From contig NZ_OY781939.1 in NCBI RefSeq assembly GCF_963677315.1, positions 1,178,001-1,242,000 on the forward strand: a stretch of DNA of 64,000 nt, written 5' to 3'. The notes below the pieces were generated by a model that worked only from the letters and a program-made list of their open reading frames with translations, searched no databases and was not told the DNA's origin. This DNA is from an uncultured Sphaerochaeta sp. GTDB lineage: Bacteria > Spirochaetota > Spirochaetia > Sphaerochaetales > Sphaerochaetaceae. Below are positions 1 to 7,114 of the stretch, in pieces. Numbering within the stretch: the first letter of the stretch is position 1; each line of letters starts with the position of its first letter. The position numbers and the translations under genes are program-made.

Positions 1-1
1 C

Positions 2-103
2 CACCTAAATGACCATGGTGGTCCCCATCACTACGGCTGCGGTCGTGGATGCAGAATGGGCCATGGTCGCCACCAACATAGACAAGGAGATATACCGCAA
101 TGA
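2..103 (+). CDS. C-terminal end of a His/Gly/Cys-rich small protein (partial)
   Basis: The window opens inside this gene. The reading frame beginning at base 2 encodes 33 residues rich in His, Gly, Arg and Cys and stops with TGA at 101-103. That stop overlaps the ATG of the next gene (100-102), so the two are translationally coupled. His/Gly/Cys-rich tails are common on small metal-handling or DUF134/DUF5320-type proteins that sit next to NifX-like genes, which makes one of those families a reasonable guess. The visible part has no diagnostic domain, and most of the gene lies outside the window. Confidence 0.55.
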   Translation, partial: HLNDHGGPHHYGCGRGCRMGHGRHQHRQGDIPQ

Positions 104-462
104 TTGTAGCAGTACCCGCAGAAGAAAAGAGCTTGGATAGCGCCATTTGTGTATCGTTTGGACGAGCACCCATCTATTGTATCTATGATACAGAAAAAGA
201 GACCAGTACCTTTTTGGACAACAAAGCAGCTGAAGCTTCAGGGGGAGCAGGAATCCAGGCCGCACAATTCCTCGCTGACCAGAAGATCGACAGCCTGATC
301 ACCTTCCGCTTGGGGGAGAATGCCTCGAAAGTACTGAGTGCTGCAAACATCAGCATCCTCAAGGCACTCAACTTGAGTATAGCTGACAATATTGCCAACC
401 TTCTGGAAGGCAAGCTTACCGCCCTGAACGAAGTACATCCTGGATATCATCATGCACACTAA
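100..462 (+). CDS. NifX/NafY-like dinitrogenase iron-molybdenum cofactor family protein
   Basis: This 120-residue protein matches the small NifX/NafY/C-terminal-NifB fold that binds iron-molybdenum cofactor or related metal clusters. The N-terminus (MIVAVPAEEKSLDS) and the GA-rich segment near residues 45-60 fit an alternating beta/alpha ribonuclease-H-like fold. It starts four bases before the preceding stop and runs 11 bases into the next gene, inside a tight operon of MinD-ferredoxin ATPases. A good Shine-Dalgarno (AAGGAG) lies at 84-89. No nitrogenase genes are visible, so a role in handling some other metal or Fe-S cluster is inferred only. Confidence 0.85.
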   Translation: MIVAVPAEEKSLDSAICVSFGRAPIYCIYDTEKETSTFLDNKAAEASGGAGIQAAQFLADQKIDSLITFRLGENASKVLSAANISILKALNLSIADNIANLLEGKLTALNEVHPGYHHAH

Positions 463-1321
463 GGCTACCATTGCAGTTCTCAGTGGCAAGGGAGGAACAG
501 GGAAAACCCTGGTCTCCGTTAATCTTGCCGCTGTGGCAGCAAATGCAACCTATATCGATTGTGATACGGAAGAGCCGAACGGACATATCTTCATCAAGCC
601 AACCATTGTAGAGGAGTATGTTGTCTCTGAACCAAAGCCAGTGGTAAACCAGGATCTTTGTGATGGTTGCAGGATATGTGTGGACGCCTGTGCTTTCAAT
701 GCCTTGGCACTCATTGGAAAGAACCTCTTGGTCTTCGATGAGATCTGTCATTCCTGTGGGCTATGCACATACATCTGCCCGAAAGGAGCACTGCACGAGG
801 AGCAGCGTCCACTGGGCGTGGTTAAGCGAGGCAGGAAGAATGGAATTACCTTCCTCGCGGGTGAGATGAATGTTGGGGAAAGTTCTGCAGTTCCCATCAT
901 CAAGGCACTCATGAGAGAAAAGAAAACCGATTTGGTTATCATCGACAGCCCCCCTGGTAGCGGGTGCCTGGTGACTGAGACCGTCGGCAACGCTGACTTC
1001 TGTCTCCTGGTTGCTGAACCTACCATTTTTGGGGCACACAACCTGGCGATGGTACATGAGTTGGTAACCCTTATGGGAAAACCCTCTGCAGTACTCCTGA
1101 ACAAGACCCAGGAGGGAGTGAACCCCAGTGAGGCCTACGCAAGACAGCATGGGCTCAAGATTATTGGATCACTCCCCTATGATGAGCATTTGGCCCTTCT
1201 CTCCAGTGACGGGTATCTAGCTGCCGAGGAAGATGAACACTATCACACCTATTTTAAAGAACTACTTTCAAAGGTAATACAGGAGGCCAGCCATGCATCA
1301 GATTCTGATCCTCAGCGGTAA
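452..1321 (+). CDS. MinD/ParA-superfamily ATPase with an inserted 2x[4Fe-4S] ferredoxin domain (first copy)
   Basis: This is a 289-residue deviant-Walker P-loop ATPase. The GKGGTGKT motif is at residues 12-19. A bacterial ferredoxin insert carries two CxxCxxCxxxC clusters, at Cys70/73/76/80 and Cys99/102/105/109. The IIDSPPG segment near residue 166 is the expected Walker B/switch region. This architecture belongs to the uncharacterised 'MinD superfamily P-loop ATPase containing an inserted ferredoxin domain' group, which is thought to couple nucleotide binding to Fe-S cluster or electron transfer. It overlaps both neighbours, and a second copy follows directly, suggesting a heterodimer. Confidence 0.93.
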   Translation: MHTKATIAVLSGKGGTGKTLVSVNLAAVAANATYIDCDTEEPNGHIFIKPTIVEEYVVSEPKPVVNQDLCDGCRICVDACAFNALALIGKNLLVFDEICHSCGLCTYICPKGALHEEQRPLGVVKRGRKNGITFLAGEMNVGESSAVPIIKALMREKKTDLVIIDSPPGSGCLVTETVGNADFCLLVAEPTIFGAHNLAMVHELVTLMGKPSAVLLNKTQEGVNPSEAYARQHGLKIIGSLPYDEHLALLSSDGYLAAEEDEHYHTYFKELLSKVIQEASHASDSDPQR

Positions 1322-2168
1322 GGGAGGAACAGGCAAGACCACGGTGGCCAGTGCCTTTATCAACCTCAGCGAAGCAAAAGCCTATGCCGATTGCGACGTC
1401 GATGCACCCAATCTCCATCTGGTCATGGGCACTTATGAGCAAGAGCAGAAGAAAGACTACATGGGATTGCCCAAGGCTGTGATCGACCCAGATATGTGTA
1501 TCAGTTGCAACAAGTGCTTTGAGGTATGTCGATTCGACGCCATTAAGCCGGGAAATCCGTATGAAGTGCTCCCCATCGCTTGTGAAGGTTGCAACTACTG
1601 CATTCATGTCTGCCCTGTGGGAGCAATACACAGTGAGGAGGCAAAAGTCGGAGACCTGAAGTTGCTGAAGCGTAATGATGAGGTATTCTCAACAGCAACG
1701 CTGCTGATGGGTAGTGGTACCACCGGAAAACTGGTCAGTGAAGTCAAGAATCAGCTGAAGGAAGTGAGTAGCGACCATGAAGTTGCAATTCTTGATGGAA
1801 GCCCTGGCATAGGATGCCCGGTAATTGCATCCTTAAGTGGGGTAAGCCTGGCACTCATGGTTGCCGAACCCTCGGTCAGTGGGCTCGCCGATCTGAAACG
1901 TGTCCTGGCCAGTGCCAGGCAGCTACAGGTACCAGTTGCTGTTATTGTAAATAAATATGACTCCAATGAACGTAAAAGTGCTGAAATAGAAGTATACTGC
2001 TACAAAGAGGGAGTACCGTTCCTTGGGAAAATACCCTACGACAAGATGGCACTGGAAGCAATCAATACCAATAGGACGTTGGTCGAAATGAACAGCAAGG
2101 GAGCTGAAGCAATCAAGACCATCTATGAGAAGACCTTACGATTGATGAAGGAGCGTATCCACACATGA
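1293..2168 (+). CDS. MinD/ParA-superfamily ATPase with an inserted 2x[4Fe-4S] ferredoxin domain (second copy)
   Basis: This 291-residue paralogue of the preceding gene has GKGGTGKT at residues 9-16 and ferredoxin clusters at Cys69/72/75/79 and Cys97/100/103/107. The SPGIGCP segment is equivalent to Walker B/switch II. The AGGAGG ribosome-binding site at 1281-1286 supports the ATG at 1293, which gives a 29-base overlap with the upstream gene. Adjacent pairs of these ATPases recur beside NifX-like, MBL-fold and Mrp genes in anaerobes, where they are presumed to work as a pair. The actual substrate is unknown. Confidence 0.93.
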   Translation: MHQILILSGKGGTGKTTVASAFINLSEAKAYADCDVDAPNLHLVMGTYEQEQKKDYMGLPKAVIDPDMCISCNKCFEVCRFDAIKPGNPYEVLPIACEGCNYCIHVCPVGAIHSEEAKVGDLKLLKRNDEVFSTATLLMGSGTTGKLVSEVKNQLKEVSSDHEVAILDGSPGIGCPVIASLSGVSLALMVAEPSVSGLADLKRVLASARQLQVPVAVIVNKYDSNERKSAEIEVYCYKEGVPFLGKIPYDKMALEAINTNRTLVEMNSKGAEAIKTIYEKTLRLMKERIHT

Positions 2169-3004
2169 AAATAACCACACTGGTGGAGAACACCACCAAC
2201 AATGAAACATTGGGAGCAGAACATGGATTGAGTCTCTACATCGAAGCAAGTCAGAAAACCATGCTCTTCGATATGGGAGCAAGTTCCTTGTTTGCTGAGA
2301 ATGCAGAAAAGCTCAATGTTGATCTGAAGAAGGTTGACCTTGCCATCCTCAGTCATGGCCATTATGACCATGGAGGTGGTATCAAAACCTTTTTCAGTAT
2401 AAACAGCACCGCCCCTCTCTATGCCAGAAAGGAAGCCTTTGGGCCACTCTTCTCCGAGCGAAGTGAAGGAGACTACCACTATATTGGAGTCGACCAGGAT
2501 CTGCTGAGGAATAACCGCCTTATCTTCACCTCAGCACTCACCCCGGTAGCTGAAGGAATATTCCTTTTCAGCAAGGTGGAAGGCACTCGCTTCATTCCCA
2601 CAGGAAACAAGAGCCTGTTCAAGAAGGAGGGAGAGGCATTTATTGTCGACCCATTCACCCATGAACAGTACCTCGCAATCAAGGAAGGGGATGAACATGT
2701 CTTGGTAAGCGGATGTTCTCACCGCGGGATCGTAAATATCCTGGAAGCCTTCCACGATGAGTTCGGTTCCTATCCCACTCGCGTAATCGGGGGATTCCAC
2801 CTCTACAACCACCGCACGGGCAAGCCTGAGGACCCAGAAGTCCTGGACCAGATTGCAGCCATCCTCTTGGCAAGCAAAGCAATATTCTACACCTGTCACT
2901 GCACAGGAGAAGAAAACTATACCTATCTCAAGGGGAAGATGGGGGAAGCAATACATTACCTTGCAGGTGGAGATATCCTCGACTTCAAGGCCCATAAGGA
3001 GTAG
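2165..3004 (+). CDS. MBL-fold metallo-hydrolase
   Basis: This 279-residue protein has the metallo-beta-lactamase signature HGHYDHGG at residues 64-71, a further metal ligand in the SGCSHRG segment and a late GGFHL histidine. The set fits the group annotated as 7,8-dihydropterin-6-methyl-4-aminobenzene-5-phosphate synthase-like MBL hydrolases. It overlaps the previous stop by four bases (ATGA). The conserved neighbourhood with MinD-ferredoxin and Mrp ATPases suggests a function in the same metal-cluster process, but the substrate cannot be read from the sequence. Confidence 0.9.
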   Translation: MKITTLVENTTNNETLGAEHGLSLYIEASQKTMLFDMGASSLFAENAEKLNVDLKKVDLAILSHGHYDHGGGIKTFFSINSTAPLYARKEAFGPLFSERSEGDYHYIGVDQDLLRNNRLIFTSALTPVAEGIFLFSKVEGTRFIPTGNKSLFKKEGEAFIVDPFTHEQYLAIKEGDEHVLVSGCSHRGIVNILEAFHDEFGSYPTRVIGGFHLYNHRTGKPEDPEVLDQIAAILLASKAIFYTCHCTGEENYTYLKGKMGEAIHYLAGGDILDFKAHKE

Positions 3005-3008
3005 CAAC

Positions 3009-3791
3009 ATGGCACAACCTGATATAGATATGAGAGCACATTCCAAGACAGGAAGCACCATCGGCAATATCATTGCAGTTGTAAGCGGAAAGGGAGGGGT
3101 TGGAAAATCCTCGGTTACCAGCCTACTCGCTTCTGAAATGCAAAGACGTGGTCACAAGGTGGGAGTACTTGATGCAGACATCACCGGATCCTCCATTCCA
3201 AAGATGTTCGGTATCCATAGCAAGGCAACCGGGGAAGAAGGAAGAATCGAACCAGCGGTAAGCAAGAATGGTATCAAGATTATCTCAACAAACATGTTGT
3301 TGGATAATGAGAGTGATGCGGTCATATGGCGTGGCCCCCTGATTGCAAACACAGTCAAGCTCTTCTACACCGATGTGGACTGGAAAGAGTTGGACTATCT
3401 CTTTGTTGACATGCCCCCTGGGACGGGAGACGTCCCCTTGACGGTATTCCAATCCCTTCCTGTTGAAGGAATCGTCATGGTTACTTCCCCCCAAGAGTTG
3501 GTATCCATGGTAGTGGAAAAAGCAGTGAACATGGCGCAGAAAATGAATGTGCCCATCGTAGGGTTGGTGGAGAACCTCTCCTATTTCCTCTGCCCTGACA
3601 ACCAGAAGCAATACAGGGTCTTCGGAGAAAGCCATATCGATGTGGTGGCAGAGCACCACAACCTTGAGGTACTTGCAAAACTGCCCATCGACCCACTGTT
3701 GAGTGAAGCGTGTGATAATGGAACGATAGAAGCATACCAGGGAGCCGATCTTAGCGGACTCTGTAATATATTGGAAGCAAGGGAGAAATAA
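3009..3791 (+). CDS. Mrp/NBP35-family P-loop ATPase
   Basis: This 260-residue protein belongs to the Mrp/ApbC/NBP35 family of Fe-S cluster carrier ATPases. The GKGGVGKS Walker A motif lies at residues 28-35, and DMPPGTGD is the Walker B/switch segment. I chose ATG 3009, four bases after the preceding stop. An upstream in-frame ATG at 2853 would lie deep inside the MBL gene. The CxxC that normally holds the bridging cluster is degenerate here, with CPDN in place of CPxC, so only one of the two cysteines remains. It may therefore depend on a partner for cluster binding, unlike the second Mrp at 57212-58138. Confidence 0.9.
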   Translation: MAQPDIDMRAHSKTGSTIGNIIAVVSGKGGVGKSSVTSLLASEMQRRGHKVGVLDADITGSSIPKMFGIHSKATGEEGRIEPAVSKNGIKIISTNMLLDNESDAVIWRGPLIANTVKLFYTDVDWKELDYLFVDMPPGTGDVPLTVFQSLPVEGIVMVTSPQELVSMVVEKAVNMAQKMNVPIVGLVENLSYFLCPDNQKQYRVFGESHIDVVAEHHNLEVLAKLPIDPLLSEACDNGTIEAYQGADLSGLCNILEAREK

Positions 3792-3794
3792 GGA

Positions 3795-4154
3795 ATGTTG
3801 AAAGTAGCAGTAGCAAGTGAGAAAAAGAACGTATGTGGTCATTTTGGGCACTGTGAGAGCTTTGAAATTTTCGAAACAGAGAACGAAAAGATCCTCAAGC
3901 ATGAGAGCATGCCAAACCCTGGACATCGTCCTGGTTTCTTGCCCAACTACCTCCACGAACTGGGTGTGAACACCATCATCAGTGGAGGAATGGGCGGAGG
4001 TGCAGTGGATATCTTCAATGGCCATAACATTGAGGTTATTGTGGGTGCACAAGGGTCTGCAGAAGAAGCCGTCAAGCAGTACCTGGAAGGAAATCTTGCC
4101 TCCACAGGGAGTGTTTGCCACGAACATGCCCATCATGATGAGTGCGGTGAATAA
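3795..4154 (+). CDS. NifX/NafY-like iron-molybdenum cofactor family protein with His-rich tail
   Basis: This is the second NifX-like protein of the operon (119 residues). The N-terminal VAVASEKKNVCGHFGHC segment and the GGMGGGA loop near residue 68 are typical of the family. The tail ends with a CHEHAHHDEC metal-ligand cluster, recalling the His-rich end of the truncated first gene. It starts three bases after the Mrp stop and is followed by a clear terminator, so it closes the operon. Metal or cluster binding is strongly implied. The cofactor is not known. Confidence 0.88.
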   Translation: MLKVAVASEKKNVCGHFGHCESFEIFETENEKILKHESMPNPGHRPGFLPNYLHELGVNTIISGGMGGGAVDIFNGHNIEVIVGAQGSAEEAVKQYLEGNLASTGSVCHEHAHHDECGE

Positions 4155-4181
4155 CCGGAAAGGCTTCAGGATCATACGTAC

Positions 4182-4214
4182 TACCCTGTCTCGCTGAGGC
4201 AGGGTACTTTTTTT
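4182..4214 (+). terminator. Intrinsic terminator of the NifX/MinD-ferredoxin operon
   Basis: The inverted repeat TACCCTG (4182-4188) and CAGGGTA (4200-4206) is followed by a run of Ts (4208-4214). It lies 28 bases after the last gene of the operon. Confidence 0.88.
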
Positions 4215-4285
4215 CATGCTTCTTGCAATTACTTGCTAATTTCTTCATACTTCTGCTTCTACCAAACAATCCCAGGAGTTTTTGC

Positions 4286-5638
4286 ATGAAGCAAATCGAG
4301 AATACCGCAGAGGGTATTCAACAACGTTCGTATATTTCGCGCCTTCCTTTCTATTATGGGTGGGTGATTCTCATTGCTGGCGCAATAGGAGTTTTGGCAA
4401 GTATCCCTGGACAGACCATGGGTGTTTCTGTATTCACCGACCATCTTATCACCTCCCTGAATATTTCCAGGGTCGGTATCTCATCCGCCTATATGGTAGG
4501 CACACTGGGAAGCAGCCTAATTATCAGCTATGCAGGAGTGCTTTTCGACCGCTATGGAGCCAGGCCTGTTGCTGCAGTTGCAGCGTTCTTTTTAAGCCTA
4601 TTCCTTCTTTTGCTTGTTTTCTCCAGCAATATTGCATCCCTACTCGCTTCTATCGGAATTCCTTCATCGATTGCTGCATTTGCTGTAATCGGATTCGGAT
4701 TTTTTGGGATAAGGTTCTTTGGACAGGGCGTATTGACATTGGTCAGTCGTGGAATGGTGGCAAAATGGTTCAGTACCCATCGAGGGCTTGCAACCGGTTT
4801 GATGGGAATCACCACCTCTTTCACGTTTTCCTATGCACCACAACCACTGCAACATTTGATTAATCAATATGGATGGAAATCATCGCTGGGAATACTTTCA
4901 GCACTACTCATGTTCCTATTCCTCCCCTTTATCCTCACATTCTTTAGGAGCGATCCTGAATCATGTGGTCTGGAAATGGAGCGTGGGTTACCAAAGCCAA
5001 AGAAGAATCGTTCAGCGCGTAGTGAGGATGCCCACATTGAACTGGATCTCAAGGATGCAAGAAGGCATGCCGCATATTGGGTTATCCTCCTCTCCCTGGG
5101 ATACTGGTCCCTGTTTAATACTGCATTCACTTTCCACATCGTATCCATCTATGGGGAATTTGGCATTGATGCAAGTCAAGCAGTTAAGATATTCCTACCA
5201 ATCTCAGTCATTTCAGTAATCTCCCGATTCCTCGGAAGTTATCTCAGTGACCGGATAGCGATCAAATATATCTACATTGTCTACGGACTTTCCCTGATCA
5301 TAGCTTCAGTTGCCATGATGATACTCCACACCGCTGCCGGTACTGTCCTTGTTATTATCGGCTATGGAATCGGAACCGGGTTGTTTGGAATGCTCAACAT
5401 TGTCACCTGGCCCAAGATCTATGGAAGAAAACACCTGGGAGCAGTGAGTGGCTTCGCTATGTCGATTATCGTGGCAGGAAGCGCAATTGGTCCTTGGGCA
5501 TTCAGCATGGTGTATCGTTTCACCCACTCCTACCAGGGAACTGGGATAATCGGTCTTGTCGTCTCTTCCTTCATCATGCTTGCAATTATCTTCATCCCCT
5601 TCTCAACTGAGAAGAATAAGAAAAGGAGCAACCCCTGA
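4286..5638 (+). CDS. MFS transporter, oxalate/formate-antiporter-like
   Basis: This 450-residue integral membrane protein has the pattern of about 12 transmembrane helices of the major facilitator superfamily, with a hydrophilic central loop near residues 220-240 (RSDPESCGLEMERG...KKNRSARSED). The N-terminal FYYGWVILIAGAIGVL segment resembles the OFA (oxalate:formate antiporter) subgroup of monocarboxylate transporters. I chose ATG 4286, preceded by CAGGAG, over an ORF start at 4223 that has no ribosome-binding site. It is the first gene after a terminator and sits 20 bases before a DksA-like gene. Substrate is not assignable; monocarboxylates are a guess. Confidence 0.85.
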   Translation: MKQIENTAEGIQQRSYISRLPFYYGWVILIAGAIGVLASIPGQTMGVSVFTDHLITSLNISRVGISSAYMVGTLGSSLIISYAGVLFDRYGARPVAAVAAFFLSLFLLLLVFSSNIASLLASIGIPSSIAAFAVIGFGFFGIRFFGQGVLTLVSRGMVAKWFSTHRGLATGLMGITTSFTFSYAPQPLQHLINQYGWKSSLGILSALLMFLFLPFILTFFRSDPESCGLEMERGLPKPKKNRSARSEDAHIELDLKDARRHAAYWVILLSLGYWSLFNTAFTFHIVSIYGEFGIDASQAVKIFLPISVISVISRFLGSYLSDRIAIKYIYIVYGLSLIIASVAMMILHTAAGTVLVIIGYGIGTGLFGMLNIVTWPKIYGRKHLGAVSGFAMSIIVAGSAIGPWAFSMVYRFTHSYQGTGIIGLVVSSFIMLAIIFIPFSTEKNKKRSNP

Positions 5639-5658
5639 AACAAAAAGATGTTGAGCGA

Positions 5659-5979
5659 ATGAAAGAGCTTATTACTACCTTGCTCGCCCAGTTGAATCAC
5701 CATGCAGAATTTCTTGATCAAGAGACCCAGGCCATCGCTCCATCGTGTAGCCTTGGCAGGGTAACCAGAATGGAAGCCATCGGTGAACAAGCGATCAGTG
5801 CACATGCCCAGTCCCTAAACCAGAAGAGAATCATTGGGCTTGAAAATGCTCTGCAAAGAATAGAAAAGGGAACTTACGGTACCTGTATTCGATGCCAAGC
5901 AGAAATCCCTCTCGGGAGACTGGAATTGGTACCTGAAGCACTGCTCTGTGTACAGTGTGCCGAGAAGAAACGGCGTTAG
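5659..5979 (+). CDS. DksA/TraR-family C4 zinc-finger protein
   Basis: This 106-residue protein has a helical N-terminus and a C-terminal CxxC...CxxC zinc finger (CIRC and CVQC), the hallmark of DksA/TraR regulators that act on RNA polymerase. The ATG at 5659 has no clear ribosome-binding site. An AAGGAG at 5623-5628 is ideally spaced for an in-frame CTG at 5635, which would add eight residues (LKQKDVER) and overlap the preceding stop. The CTG start is therefore possible and would make the gene coupled to the MFS gene. The DksA DxxDxA catalytic tip is not evident, so it is probably a diverged paralogue. Confidence 0.85.
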   Translation: MKELITTLLAQLNHHAEFLDQETQAIAPSCSLGRVTRMEAIGEQAISAHAQSLNQKRIIGLENALQRIEKGTYGTCIRCQAEIPLGRLELVPEALLCVQCAEKKRR

Positions 5980-6863
5980 ATCAGGGAAATACGCAGGTTT
6001 TCTCTTTGTTCTCTTTCCACCCTATAGGAACAAAGCTGTAGGTTGTTCTCAATTGCAATATTAGCACATGCCTCGTATCCTTCCTTGATCAAGGATGGCT
6101 TATGGGCATCGCTATGGGTCACCACCTGGAGCGGATACTCGCTTGCAATCTCCCAGAACGGGGAAAGTGGATAGGGGTGGCGCCAACCCTCATCAAGCTG
6201 AACCTTGCGCTTTCTCATCCCGTTTGCGTTGATCTCCAAGGCTACATTGTTGGCTACAGCACACTCAATAATTGCCCTGCTGCACGCCTCCGCCTCAGTA
6301 TCCCACTGGTGGTAGTAGTACCCAAACAAGTCAGGATGAGCACCAAAGAGGAACAAGCCTGAAGAGAGCATGTCGCAGTACATATCGGTATAGGTAGCAA
6401 GATCCTTCTTGGACAGCTGATGCCAAAACACTGAGTGCTCATGGTTCAGGTCTGTAGAAAGATCATGGATGGCGCCGATGAGGTAGTCAACTCTCTCAGC
6501 CACCTCCCTATAGTACCCTTGATACTCAGGAAGATAGTCACACTCATAACCAGTGATCACAGCAAGCCCTTCGGGAGCAGTCTCTTTCGCCATCTGGCAG
6601 TCATGTTCATATGCTTCAATCTGAGAGTAGTCCATTCGGCTACGATGCCACCTGCCATCAGGCACCGGGCAGTGCTCACTCATGCCGAGCAAGGCGAGCC
6701 CATGCTCACTTGCCGCTTGGACATATTCTTCAATGGTACCACTGCCGTGGCCACAATAAAAACTATGGGTATGGAGGTTTACCACCTCTTGGTTGTATTC
6801 TTGGTTTTGCATCATTCTTGGTCTGTAAGTATCAGAAATATATGAGGTTTGTGCAACACCCAT
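5976..6863 (-). CDS. PHP-domain histidinol-phosphatase-like phosphoesterase
   Basis: This 295-residue protein has the PHP metal-binding motifs HTHSFYCGHG (His31, His33), SEHCP (His64) and a C-terminal HSDAHKP. They match the HisK/HisJ-type histidinol-phosphate phosphatase family. It converges with the DksA-like gene, their 3' ends overlapping by four bases. The start is uncertain: the first ATG (6863) and an internal ATG pair at residues 17-18 both lack strong ribosome-binding sites, and the catalytic domain begins only near residue 27. Activity on histidinol phosphate is plausible, but no histidine genes are nearby. Confidence 0.87.
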   Translation of the reverse strand: MGVAQTSYISDTYRPRMMQNQEYNQEVVNLHTHSFYCGHGSGTIEEYVQAASEHGLALLGMSEHCPVPDGRWHRSRMDYSQIEAYEHDCQMAKETAPEGLAVITGYECDYLPEYQGYYREVAERVDYLIGAIHDLSTDLNHEHSVFWHQLSKKDLATYTDMYCDMLSSGLFLFGAHPDLFGYYYHQWDTEAEACSRAIIECAVANNVALEINANGMRKRKVQLDEGWRHPYPLSPFWEIASEYPLQVVTHSDAHKPSLIKEGYEACANIAIENNLQLCSYRVEREQRENLRISLI

Positions 6864-6901
6864 GAAAGTTTATAAATTTCTTGTTTTACGATGCCAAGTG
6901 A

Positions 6902-6930
6902 TTGACTCAACCGGAGAAATACCTAATTAT
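6902..6930 (+). promoter_or_regulatory. Promoter upstream of the potD-like leader
   Basis: A TTGACT -35 (6902-6907) is followed after 16-17 bases by TAATTAT (6924-6930). It faces a short leader ORF and the polyamine-binding lipoprotein gene. Confidence 0.6.
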
Positions 6931-7114
6931 GGGGCTGAATTTTAAAGGAGGCTGCCATGCAAGCAAGCATCATCTCTTATCAGTCTCTTAGCCTCTCCAC
7001 TCCAGCCTAGAATCTCCTATAGGCCTATCATGTAGGCGTAGTTTGCCACCGATCCAGGGAATGGCGTATGCTGACCTGGACGGGTAGTTATCTTTTCTTT
7101 CAGGAGGTTTCGCC
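6931..7114 (+). promoter_or_regulatory. Structured 5' leader of the polyamine-binding protein gene
   Basis: About 180 bases separate the promoter from the ATG at 7115. They hold a strong internal ribosome-binding site (AAAGGAGG, 6943-6950), a 17-codon ORF, a GCCTA/TAGGC hairpin (7023-7037) and a TCCAGG/CCTGGA hairpin (7053-7080) shortly before the AGGAGG of the main gene. The layout suggests leader-peptide or RNA-structure control. I did not recognise any known riboswitch class. Confidence 0.4.
6957..7010 (+). CDS. Putative 17-residue leader peptide
   Basis: The ORF MQASIISYQSLSLSTPA starts with ATG six bases after an AAAGGAGG Shine-Dalgarno, the best in this interval, and ends with TAG. It is Ser-rich. 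Its position between a promoter and hairpins suggests a translated leader peptide, not a functional product. It could also be a chance ORF. Confidence 0.3.
   Translation: MQASIISYQSLSLSTPA

Noticed and set aside
7023..7080. Known riboswitch classes (TPP, SAM, c-di-GMP, guanidine) in the potD leader
   Set aside because: I compared remembered consensus elements by eye and none fits. Only a generic structured leader can be supported.
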